A stretch of DNA of 31,252 bases, taken from a virus. Under the pieces are notes generated by a model. That model ran no database searches. It had not been told where the DNA came from and saw only the letters and a list, made by a program, of their open reading frames with translations. Location: the IMG/VR virus record IMGVR_UViG_3300009093_000098, positions 1 through 31,252 of that record; one strand, 5' to 3'. A program made the position numbers and the translations under genes. Below are positions 16,212 to 22,500 of this stretch, piece after piece (within the stretch, counting starts at the first letter, position 1; each line of letters opens with the position of its first letter).

Positions 16212-16933
16212 TATATTACCTTATATTCTTGTAGTTCTGCCTTACTTCTTCCAACTGAAATTTCACAAGTCATTGGAAGACTAAAAGAATGATTCCAATT
16301 AGTATAACATAATTGAGGGCATTTGTCAACTGCTTCTGTAATCATTTTTGCTACAGCGTTAACATTTTCTTTTGGAGTATCAACGACTAATGAGTCGTGA
16401 ACAGTCATCACAAGTAACGCTGTAAGTCCTGACTCCTTAATGAGTCTTGCCAACTCAATTCTTGCGAGCATGACAAGGTCAGCTCCATAGCCTTGGACTG
16501 GATAGTTCTTAATAGTTGTAAGCGGCCACTCCAATCCTCTCCATGATTCTTTTGGACTGAAGAAAAATACTCGTCCAGAAGGGATTTCAAGGTAGCCACG
16601 CTCACGTACAATTTGGAGTAGTTGATTATGCCACTCTCCAAGCCCTTTATATTTTTCGTAATACTGGTCAATTACTTTCTGCCATTGCTTTTGAGAATAT
16701 CCGACACTAGCAAAATCGGGGTCGTTAGCATAAGAATAGGCACTGCCACCATAAATAAGACGAAACTTAAAGATTTTGGAGATAAGTCTGCTAGGTAATC
16801 CGAAAGCCTTTTGATTGTTTCCATGAATATCTTCCTTATCTATGATTTCTTTACATAATATCTGATCTTTAGATAGCTCTGCTGCACAGACTACCTCTAG
16901 CTAAAGGCCCTTGACGTCACCATTAACCAACAA
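16211..16933 (-). pseudogene. Family A DNA polymerase, C-terminal part (polB-half of split gene), in-frame amber
   Basis: This encodes the palm and fingers: motif A remnant NGDVKGL, a TAG at 16903-16901 where glutamate is expected, then LEVVCAAELSKD. Motif B follows (GLPSRLISKIFKFRLIYGG), then motif C (MTVHDSLVVDTP). TTG codons at 16933/16930 have AGGAGG six bases upstream of the first, so the fragment has its own initiation site overlapping the HNH gene. The amber is codon 11. No start codon lies between it and a TTG at 16534, past motif B. Either the codon is read through or corrected, the sequence is wrong, or the half is dead. It would pair with the half at 17733-18914 to form one polymerase. 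Confidence 0.8.
16301..16329 (-). promoter_or_regulatory. Sigma-70-type promoter inside the polymerase C-terminal part
   Basis: On the minus strand TTGACA (16329-16324), a 17-base spacer and TATACT (16306-16301), with TG one base before the -10 (extended -10). The first ten bases, TTGACAAATG, are identical to the promoter-like site at 20686-20657. It would drive the HNH, SSB-like and exonuclease genes downstream. The match lies in coding sequence, so chance is not excluded. Confidence 0.55.
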
Positions 16934-17384
16934 GAGCCACCTCCTTTCCTAGAAACTTCAACATACCTTTACAGAAAAGTTCTAGTTCTTCTTCTGAAGC
17001 ATCCCATTTCATTCGGTTTGCTAAGGTACTGATGATTTGGATATTATCTTTCGTATATCCAAGAGAAGGAATTTTTCTATCAATAGAAGCAGTAAATCTC
17101 TTACCAAGACCAGGCTCTTCTATTTTCACTCCAAGAATAGGACAGTATTCTGGAATTACAATATCTTCTAATGTAAGAGAGAATGGAACTTCTTTTACAG
17201 TCGCTCTATGTTTAGCGGCCTTCCACAAAAGATAAATAATCTTTTTAGGACGATTTTTGTTCTTGTGATAGGAATCTCTTCGATACTTTCTTTCCTTTTC
17301 TGGATCGTTCAGGTACCTTTCTCTGTTCCGTCTCTTCTGTTCTTCTTTGTTGTTCTCGTACCATGAGCCCATGTGTTCTTTCAT
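16923..17384 (-). CDS. HNH-type homing endonuclease inserted in the DNA polymerase gene
   Basis: A 153-residue protein. The N-terminus is a basic, Arg/Lys-rich DNA-binding stretch (RRNRERYLNDPEKERKYRRD). The core has EYCPILGVKIE, FTASIDRKIPSLGYTKDNIQII and a following helix (STLANRMK), the pattern of phage HNH proteins with a CPxLG start and a D-R catalytic area. It cuts DNA to copy itself into uninterrupted alleles. It lies exactly between the two polymerase halves at motif A, with duplicated motif sequence on both sides. Its last codons carry the AGGAGG that serves the downstream polymerase fragment. Confidence 0.82.
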   Translation of the reverse strand: MKEHMGSWYENNKEEQKRRNRERYLNDPEKERKYRRDSYHKNKNRPKKIIYLLWKAAKHRATVKEVPFSLTLEDIVIPEYCPILGVKIEEPGLGKRFTASIDRKIPSLGYTKDNIQIISTLANRMKWDASEEELELFCKGMLKFLGKEVALVG

Positions 17385-17419
17385 CTAAGAAACTATTATT
17401 ATCCGCCCCACCAAATCCA

Positions 17420-17449
17420 CTATTCATTTACATCACCATTGACAAGAAT
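17420..17449 (-). pseudogene. Stranded copy of polymerase motif A sequence
   Basis: Ten codons reading ILVNGDVNE-stop, directly after the stop of the 96-residue ORF and in its frame. The codons for VNGDV match those at the start of the downstream polymerase fragment except at third positions, so this is a diverged coding duplicate rather than random sequence. It has no start of its own and looks like the old end of the upstream polymerase half. Confidence 0.6.
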
Positions 17450-17740
17450 TTAATACTCCCTTACATCCATCCAATGGTCTTCCTCTTCATCAGGATTATC
17501 TACAATCCACTCACAGGTTTGTTCAAGATCCTCGAATCCCCACCCAAATTGATGGGTCTGTAGTTTAATTTGATGCATTAAATCTCCACTAGGAAAAGCA
17601 CCATAAGTAGTTCTTGAGAATCCCATATTAGTGGTTACTTGTGATTCATTAAATTTAGGGACATTATTTTCCCAAGTAGCTTTACTACCCTTAAGAATAA
17701 AATACCCTAACTTTCTCCACTCATCCCATGTTTTAGTCAT
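17450..17740 (-). CDS. Unknown 96-residue protein inserted between the polymerase halves
   Basis: A 96-residue protein with TWDEWRKLGYFILKGSKATW near the start and NVPKFNESQVTTN after it. The KGSKA plus VPxFxExQV pattern recurs in other phage proteins, but I know no function. The C-terminus is acidic and Trp-rich. Its ATG overlaps the stop of the upstream polymerase half (ATGACTAA). It has only a weak ribosome binding site, so it may depend on coupling. Its position cuts the polymerase after SRYD. Confidence 0.68.
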   Translation of the reverse strand: MTKTWDEWRKLGYFILKGSKATWENNVPKFNESQVTTNMGFSRTTYGAFPSGDLMHQIKLQTHQFGWGFEDLEQTCEWIVDNPDEEEDHWMDVREY

Positions 17741-18914
17741 ATCTACTCACTAGTAAACAATCAATTTCCTCAGCACTATTCTGCATATTTGGTTTTGAAG
17801 AACTTAATCTCCCTGTCCTTGCCACGTTTTGGTTGTATTGGCCGTGTAGGTAACTTCCCCATTTGTATCGTTCAAGATGCTTATAGATAATTGAATCGAA
17901 AGTCTCGACGATTTTGGAATACTTCGCTTTATCAGCCAGAGCAGAGAGGAGTTGTTTTCCTTCTTTAGTCCTTGCTCGAAGTTGGCGAAGAGTTGGGTCA
18001 TCAACTTGATAATATCTTGTAGTTGCATTTGGATCATCCTTGGTTTTCTTTACCTCGCTCTTTGGGAGAGGATCAAATCGTCTAGGGAATTCAACAGTAA
18101 CAGTATGCCAGTGATTGCGGACATAAGGTAAACCTTTCTTGTCACCGGACTTGTAAATAGCTTCCTCAGACGTATAGTAATCATAATTTAAACTACCACC
18201 ATACAGTAGACACGATAACTGATCTCCAGAATCCCAATTAAAGCTAACGAAATCAGGGAAATCATCAGGAAGATATTGGTTGAGAAGTTTTTCGGTTTGA
18301 AGAAGAAGTTCTTTATACCGCTCATGATCGACCTTGGCTTTTTCGAGATCAAATTTAACTCCGTTGAGTTCTGTTCTAGCCAGAACGAGGAGATCCATTC
18401 CCTGTTGATAAAGAAGTTGTAATTGTTTCTCAGAAAGCAAACCGAGTTGAATCTCTCTGACCACGAGGGGTTTTTCTGCATCGTCATTGTTATATTCCTC
18501 TAGAATCTTGATTGGAATATTCTCAGTGGAGATACCTTGTTCCCAATATCCCTTAACAACATCCAACTTGACTGGCACACCATAATGCTCTAGGACTTCA
18601 TTGAAGCTGGACATTCCACTAGTTTGTCCAGTAATAATGTGCTCTGCTAATTGAACATCATAGATCTTGATATGGTCTGGAATATCAATACCATTTCGCA
18701 TTAACCATTGGATATCGAACTTAAGATTGAAGCCAACCAACTCAGTACAGCGAGAAAGAGAACTTCTAACAACATCCAGAAAGTCAGGATCTTTGTAATA
18801 ATGAAAGCCTGTTCGCCTACCATTACTAAAAGAATAGCTGACAAGAAAGTTATCAGGATGATGGACATGGCCCTTCTCTATAATAGAGGTTTCACAATCA
18901 TACCCTAGGATCAG
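17733..18914 (-). CDS. Family A DNA polymerase, N-terminal part (exonuclease plus thumb), CUG start
   Basis: A 393-residue half of the replicative polymerase. The 3'-5' exonuclease motifs are complete: ILGYDCET (Exo I), LVGFNLKFDIQ (Exo II) and EYNNDDAEK (Exo III). The thumb/palm entry ARTGRLSSSKPNMQN is followed by LLVSRYD and a stop, just before motif A. The only start that keeps Exo I is CTG at 18914, with GGAGG six bases upstream. It overlaps the upstream stop as CTGA. The ATT/ATG-type starts further in would delete catalytic Asp6 and Glu8. It needs the downstream half (16211-16933) for polymerisation; alone it could only proofread or bind DNA. Confidence 0.88.
   Translation of the reverse strand: MILGYDCETSIIEKGHVHHPDNFLVSYSFSNGRRTGFHYYKDPDFLDVVRSSLSRCTELVGFNLKFDIQWLMRNGIDIPDHIKIYDVQLAEHIITGQTSGMSSFNEVLEHYGVPVKLDVVKGYWEQGISTENIPIKILEEYNNDDAEKPLVVREIQLGLLSEKQLQLLYQQGMDLLVLARTELNGVKFDLEKAKVDHERYKELLLQTEKLLNQYLPDDFPDFVSFNWDSGDQLSCLLYGGSLNYDYYTSEEAIYKSGDKKGLPYVRNHWHTVTVEFPRRFDPLPKSEVKKTKDDPNATTRYYQVDDPTLRQLRARTKEGKQLLSALADKAKYSKIVETFDSIIYKHLERYKWGSYLHGQYNQNVARTGRLSSSKPNMQNSAEEIDCLLVSRYD
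18324..18334 (-). repeat. AGGTCGATCAT motif copy 2
   Basis: Exact copy on the coding strand of the polymerase N-terminal part, read as Lys-Val-Asp-His. Confidence 0.7.
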
Positions 18915-19111
18915 TCTGAACCTCCATAACTACCTTTAACGGCTCTGACTTCCATCTCATCAAAATCTTGTTCCAGATTACGCAAATACATTTCTGTAGT
19001 CCGAACAAAATTCTTAACAATATTAAGTTGAGTGTTTACCCAATCAATATGCATAGGCTGTCCTTTAGCAGCTTCTGCTAGCTCATTCAGAGCCTGTTCC
19101 CATCTTTTCAT
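18911..19111 (-). CDS. Small helical protein, unknown function
   Basis: A 66-residue protein, almost entirely helical and probably coiled coil (WEQALNELAEAAKGQP, VKNFVRTTEMYLRNLEQDFD). It ends GSYGGSD, the codons of which supply the GGAGG ribosome binding site for the polymerase. It lies between the 47-residue membrane protein and the polymerase. No family recognised. Confidence 0.68.
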   Translation of the reverse strand: MKRWEQALNELAEAAKGQPMHIDWVNTQLNIVKNFVRTTEMYLRNLEQDFDEMEVRAVKGSYGGSD

Positions 19112-19113
19112 GA

Positions 19114-19257
19114 TTAATATGTTTCAACAGTTTTAGCAGAGGGACTAACAATAACTGCTACTGCAAATACAAAACAACTCCAACGATCCCATCCAGTATT
19201 CCTCAAATCATTATAAAGTTCTTTAAACTTGAATGGACGAACACGAGTATTATGCAT
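19114..19257 (-). CDS. Small membrane protein, unknown function
   Basis: A 47-residue protein starting MHNTRVRPFKFKELYNDLRN, with a single hydrophobic stretch (CFVFAVAVIVSP) near residues 31-42 and a short polar end. The basic N-terminus suggests a cytoplasmic N-terminal side. The start overlaps the helicase stop by eight bases, and it is followed directly by the next ATG. Coupled translation supports a real gene. Confidence 0.6.
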   Translation of the reverse strand: MHNTRVRPFKFKELYNDLRNTGWDRWSCFVFAVAVIVSPSAKTVETY

Positions 19258-20521
19258 ATTTAATGATATCCTTATAGCGAGCAATCTCTGGCTCGATTAA
19301 AATTTCAAAGCGACCATGCTTCAGCTTAGGATCGCTATCTTGGTCACCAAAGAGTTTGTTCTTACAAATATTAAGGTAACGAACATACTCAGAACCCATA
19401 TCATGAATCTTACCGATACCCAAGATCCAGTCGCCTTCAGCTTGCTTGGAAGTCTTGGCATTAGCTACATTATCCATGTTCAGATATTTTTGTCCTTCTG
19501 CGGATCCATCAGCTTGGCACACTCCGATAACGCTGTGCTCATTTTTCGCAAGTTCTCTGGCCCATTGGTAGATAGAGCCCAATCTAAGATCCTCACGATC
19601 TGCCGCAAATCCTTTGATCTTGTCAATCTGGTCATATATGACGAGTCTAGGCTTGTCTCTCTGTACAATTCGCTCAATCTCTCGATGATTGATTGTTGCC
19701 GAATCGTAGAATCTAAAACGTCCTTGAGTGACTCTTTCAAATTCCTCCTTGTACTTTCGTACATTGGCGATTAGTTGTTCGAGCCGGCAGCCAAAGAAGG
19801 CTTGATAAACACGCAGGGCAACCTTCTGACCTTGTTCTTCGTTATTGAACCAGTCGATGTTTCCATCCGTTTGAGACAGGAAATTAGAAACCTCCGATGC
19901 AAGGAAAGTTGTTTTTCCAGTCTCTGGACGCGCGAAAATAAATCCGAAGTCGCCGGCTCTAAGCGATCCAAGGCTCTTGTTAAGACAATTAAGTCTCCAA
20001 CGAAGTCCTGGTCTTTGGTAAACATCCTGTAGTAGTAACTCTAAATCAGTGTTGAGAGGTTGTAACCCTTCCTCAAGGGAGGTACTCTTTCCATGCAGGA
20101 TATCCAAATACTTTTCTGCTTCTTCAAATTTAGCAGAACCAGTTGATACTCTGTAGGAAATTTCCGAGAGCTTTAATGCGGCTTGCCGCTGCTCAATATC
20201 CTTCAGGATAGTTAATCCTGCTTCAGCAGACAGAGATACTTTTCGTATTCTAACGAACAAGTCATCGTAGATACTGTGATCTGCTGTAGGATATAATACC
20301 CAAAAATAGGCAAGTAAATCCGGAAGAGTAATATCTCCCTGAGATTTATTATGTAATTCTTCTAAAGCTTTATAAATATGAAATAATTCTCTATTATTCT
20401 CTTTAATAGTATTAATATTAATGAGACTAATATAATTATAATAATTATCCTTACTTAAGAGTAAGGATAATAAACTAATCTCTGGAATATATAAAGAATT
20501 ACTATTATCTTTATTATCTAT
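19250..20521 (-). CDS. DnaB-like replicative helicase, AUA or AUU start
   Basis: About 423 residues, the normal size for DnaB-type helicases. The helical N-domain (IPEISLLSLLLS, ELFHIYKALEELHNKSQGD) precedes the RecA-like motor. Walker A is FARPETGKTTF near residue 197, with Ala for the usual first Gly. Walker B is RLVIYDQIDK near 297, and GVCQADGSAEGQ is the later DNA-loop region. The N-domain lies in frame upstream of TTG 20260, yet there is no ATG, GTG or TTG for 87 codons before it. AAAGGA at 20535-20530 lies eight bases before ATA 20521 (or five before ATT 20524). It unwinds DNA at the fork with the primase encoded just upstream. Confidence 0.85.
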   Translation of the reverse strand: MDNKDNSNSLYIPEISLLSLLLSKDNYYNYISLININTIKENNRELFHIYKALEELHNKSQGDITLPDLLAYFWVLYPTADHSIYDDLFVRIRKVSLSAEAGLTILKDIEQRQAALKLSEISYRVSTGSAKFEEAEKYLDILHGKSTSLEEGLQPLNTDLELLLQDVYQRPGLRWRLNCLNKSLGSLRAGDFGFIFARPETGKTTFLASEVSNFLSQTDGNIDWFNNEEQGQKVALRVYQAFFGCRLEQLIANVRKYKEEFERVTQGRFRFYDSATINHREIERIVQRDKPRLVIYDQIDKIKGFAADREDLRLGSIYQWARELAKNEHSVIGVCQADGSAEGQKYLNMDNVANAKTSKQAEGDWILGIGKIHDMGSEYVRYLNICKNKLFGDQDSDPKLKHGRFEILIEPEIARYKDIIKYA

Positions 20522-20535
20522 AATATTATTCCTTT

Positions 20536-20580
20536 ATTATATATATATATATATATATATATTCTTATATATATAATTAT
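20536..20580. repeat. AT-only low-complexity stretch with a TA dinucleotide run
   Basis: About 45 bases almost wholly A and T, including an uninterrupted alternating TA run of roughly 25 bases (20538-20562), immediately upstream of the helicase ribosome binding site. Such DNA melts easily. It could be an origin unwinding element, a translational leader, or simple slippage; no iterated protein-binding site was seen beside it. Confidence 0.6.
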
Positions 20581-20586
20581 AATGTA

Positions 20587-20679
20587 TTACGCATACGCGT
20601 GAGGAGGTCTCCAATCATCATCATCATCAGATGATATCCATAAAACAATACATAAAATTATAACACCAAGTAACCACAT
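20587..20679 (-). CDS. Tiny membrane protein, unknown function
   Basis: A 30-residue frame: MWLLGVIILCIVLWISS, a full membrane span, then five aspartates and WRPPHAYA. An AGGG lies nine bases upstream of the ATG. It overlaps a strong promoter-like sequence, so either the gene or the promoter (or both) may be real. Poly-Asp is encoded by a GAT run. Confidence 0.4.
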   Translation of the reverse strand: MWLLGVIILCIVLWISSDDDDDWRPPHAYA

Positions 20680-20686
20680 TTGTCAA
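20657..20686 (-). promoter_or_regulatory. Sigma-70-type promoter upstream of the helicase
   Basis: TTGACA (20686-20681), an 18-base spacer and TATAAT (20662-20657), both perfect consensus, with TG before the -10. Transcription would start near 20650 and read through the AT-rich leader into the helicase. It shares TTGACAAATG and GTTATA with the site at 16329-16301. It is the clearest promoter candidate in the window. Confidence 0.68.
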
Positions 20687-20705
20687 TACCCTGCCTGAAA
20701 AAAAG

Positions 20706-21029
20706 TTAAATATTCTGTGGAGGAGGTTGATCCTCAAAGGATCTGCGATGTTCTGGCTCCCCGGCAGTACCGCTAGGAGGCTCAGGAAGGGCCTTTTTCG
20801 GGCCTAAATCGGGTTCGGTAAGGTGTCCCCCCTGGCAGACCATTACAGCCCCGGATTTGCCGTTATAAACGACCATCGGTTCTTCGTCATGTTTGGCACA
20901 TTCGTTCACCACAGCATTGATTCCAGCTGAGATTCCATCTTCGTATGCAGTGTTTCCGAGCCAGTAGCCACCCCCAAGGATGGCTCCGATACTAATTAAT
21001 ACTGCTGAGATACTGATTAATTTCCGCAT
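20706..21029 (-). CDS. Membrane-anchored protein, unknown function
   Basis: A 107-residue protein with a basic start and one hydrophobic helix (ISISAVLISIGAILGGGYWLG, about 4-25), then a polar domain with two cysteines (NECAKHDEE, VMVCQGGH) and a Pro/Glu-rich tail. It is probably anchored in the inner membrane. The ATG has AAAGGAG seven bases upstream, and the gene overlaps the primase end by 38 bases. It resembles the layout of a spanin only loosely and lies far from the lysis gene, so that role is not claimed. Confidence 0.65.
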   Translation of the reverse strand: MRKLISISAVLISIGAILGGGYWLGNTAYEDGISAGINAVVNECAKHDEEPMVVYNGKSGAVMVCQGGHLTEPDLGPKKALPEPPSGTAGEPEHRRSFEDQPPPQNI

Positions 21030-21747
21030 TATTATACTCCTTTGGATCCCTGTCGCTAATAATATAATTAACTGGTAATCCGGTTAAAATAGATAAGTTA
21101 TTAGATTTCTGAGGCATAGTATCTCCTTGATCTTTATCCAGCCATAATATAATCGGCTTATTATTATCTCGGAGATACTTAATATGCATTGGGTATATTC
21201 TAGTACCGAATAAACATATTGTCTGAGTTACTTGTCCTGCCTTATGCGCGCTAAGGAGATCCTCCACCAATATGCAAGAGTCACCCCCATTTCCAACCAC
21301 TTCCACGGTTCCATGACTATCTCCCCAGACATGCCACTTTCTTGGTGATACAGAAGTCGAAAGTGTTCCGGCATCGCCGGACAATTCCCCCATTCGTCGT
21401 CCACATGAGAATTGCAAGGGAATCCCAACCCTGAAAACCAACCGTTGATACTTCTCTGACCAGCCAACAATTGGTTTCCAGTAGTCGTAGGGGAGACCGT
21501 ATTGTAGTAACCATTCCCAACATCTTGCTGGAACGTCCCACGTAAAGTCATCTGGAAGTATCCTCTTTACTTTCGACTCTTTGTCATGATCGACCTTCTT
21601 CTCCCATCGATTACTCAGTGGTGGATGAACGTGATAACCGCAGCTCCAACAATGGCCACCGCCATCACGATACATACCAAGGTTGTCACCACGGGAGTCT
21701 TTACCACGTGCTCTACATTCTGGACAGGGCTCATAATGACTAAACAT
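20992..21747 (-). CDS. DNA primase (zinc-binding plus TOPRIM)
   Basis: A 251-residue T7 gp4-type primase without a fused helicase. The zinc site uses Cys8, Cys11, Cys33 and Cys36 (PCPECRA, HCWSCGY). The TOPRIM domain has SCILVEDLLSAHKAG with Glu162 and ILWLDKDQGD with Asp204/Asp206, the metal-binding residues. It lays RNA primers for the polymerase and would work with the separate DnaB-like helicase. It ends in TAG, showing that UAG is used as a normal stop here. It starts at an ATG overlapping the upstream stop by one base. Confidence 0.9.
   Translation of the reverse strand: MFSHYEPCPECRARGKDSRGDNLGMYRDGGGHCWSCGYHVHPPLSNRWEKKVDHDKESKVKRILPDDFTWDVPARCWEWLLQYGLPYDYWKPIVGWSEKYQRLVFRVGIPLQFSCGRRMGELSGDAGTLSTSVSPRKWHVWGDSHGTVEVVGNGGDSCILVEDLLSAHKAGQVTQTICLFGTRIYPMHIKYLRDNNKPIILWLDKDQGDTMPQKSNNLSILTGLPVNYIISDRDPKEYNNAEINQYLSSIN
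21586..21596 (-). repeat. AGGTCGATCAT motif copy 3
   Basis: Exact copy on the coding strand of the primase gene, read as Lys-Val-Asp-His. Confidence 0.7.
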
Positions 21748-22001
21748 TATTCCTTGAGTTCAAACACCATAATGGTATTACGGGGATCACGGCCATGCCC
21801 TGGTCTTTTATTCACAGCAACAGGACCTTTGAACAGCACATTAATTTTATTATTCTTTTTAAGAATATTTAATTGAAGATTGTTGTGAAGGCCTGCAATT
21901 ACTATATAAGTATGTTCTTTCTTTAACTCTTTAGAAGGAACATACTCTTGTTTTACATGGTCATAACTAACAGCATCACCCATTCTCAGATTAACTAACA
22001 T
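21747..22001 (-). CDS. Small beta-rich protein, unknown function
   Basis: An 84-residue protein from ATG 22001, with AAGGAGG seven bases upstream and a one-base TAATG overlap. The sequence alternates beta strands (THTYIVIAGLHNN-type, INVLFKGPVAVN) with basic residues, perhaps a small nucleic-acid-binding fold. A TTG two codons earlier is possible. Not recognised. Confidence 0.65.
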   Translation of the reverse strand: MLVNLRMGDAVSYDHVKQEYVPSKELKKEHTYIVIAGLHNNLQLNILKKNNKINVLFKGPVAVNKRPGHGRDPRNTIMVFELKE

Positions 22002-22303
22002 TACCAAACCTCCTTGATGCTGATAGTAATATCCCCATTCTTGGTCTTCACATGGTGAACAGAAGTCTTACCATGCTTGCCTGCAGTGCCAACGATACCA
22101 TCGACTAGAAGAATTCCCATAGTGTTTCTCTTCACTGGATCAATATTAATGCCTTCAGAAACACCCTCACCATATTGATTCTTCCACTTTCTAGGAGCAG
22201 TAGTCACATACTTAGACCCACAGCAGGCAGAAAATTGTTCTCCACTAGGAGTATTATGATACTTTCTATCGCCCTGTTCCCAGGAATAATAATCTTTTAA
22301 CAT
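22001..22303 (-). CDS. Unknown protein
   Basis: A 100-residue protein with a Cys pair (FSACCGSKYVTTAPRKW) and a C-terminal beta segment (VKTKNGDITISIKEVW). The paired cysteines and basic residues could bind a metal or nucleic acid, but no family is evident. Its end supplies the AAGGAGG for the next gene. It starts two bases after the zinc-finger gene's stop. Confidence 0.65.
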   Translation of the reverse strand: MLKDYYSWEQGDRKYHNTPSGEQFSACCGSKYVTTAPRKWKNQYGEGVSEGINIDPVKRNTMGILLVDGIVGTAGKHGKTSVHHVKTKNGDITISIKEVW

Positions 22304-22305
22304 AA

Positions 22306-22500
22306 TTAAAACTTCAGTTCTCGAATGAAATCATCAACATCATCTTCAACATTCTTGGGGAGTAGATCTTTACGCCCCTTGACAGGAATACCAGTATCTT
22401 CCAGGCACTTGGTGCAGGTATCTAGATACCTCTCAGTCTTGGCATGCTTAAGTGTACTTTCGTAATCACTTAATGCCCTATCACAACAACTACACCGCAT
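22306..22500 (-). CDS. Small zinc-ribbon-like protein
   Basis: A 64-residue protein from ATG 22500. Two CxxC-type pairs, MRCSCCDRALSDYE and YLDTCTKCLED, about 25 residues apart, form a likely zinc ribbon, and the remainder is basic then acidic. Comparable small phage proteins are common and of unknown role. The ATG overlaps the upstream stop (TAATG). The frame is open further upstream, but those residues are shadows of the previous gene. Confidence 0.75.
   Translation of the reverse strand: MRCSCCDRALSDYESTLKHAKTERYLDTCTKCLEDTGIPVKGRKDLLPKNVEDDVDDFIRELKF

Noticed and set aside
17245-17427. A 60-residue minus-strand ORF (MNSGFGGADNN...) overlapping the HNH gene
   Set aside because: Most of it is the HNH coding region read in another frame, giving Arg/Glu-rich nonsense. 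The HNH frame has clear family motifs.
17437-17442. A plus-strand TTGACA as a promoter opposing the minus operon
   Set aside because: No acceptable -10 hexamer lies 16-18 bases downstream, and the bases are the complement of the duplicated VNGDV coding sequence.
16901-17740. A self-splicing group I intron interrupting the polymerase gene
   Set aside because: The two inserted ORFs fill nearly all of the 840 bases, leaving about 65 non-coding bases, too few for a ribozyme core. The downstream half has its own AGGAGG and TTG, which fits a split gene better than splicing. A core overlapping the ORFs cannot be excluded without covariance-model search.
15039-21000. Recoding of UAG as a sense codon to explain the amber in the polymerase
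   Set aside because: UAG ends at least two other genes here (the 106-residue gene at 15039 and the primase at 20992), and no suppressor-type tRNA with anticodon CUA is visible.
20706-21029. Spanin or holin role for the 107-residue membrane protein
   Set aside because: It has a single N-terminal span and a Pro-rich tail, but it sits in the replication block far from the endolysin, and no lipobox or paired spanin gene is present.
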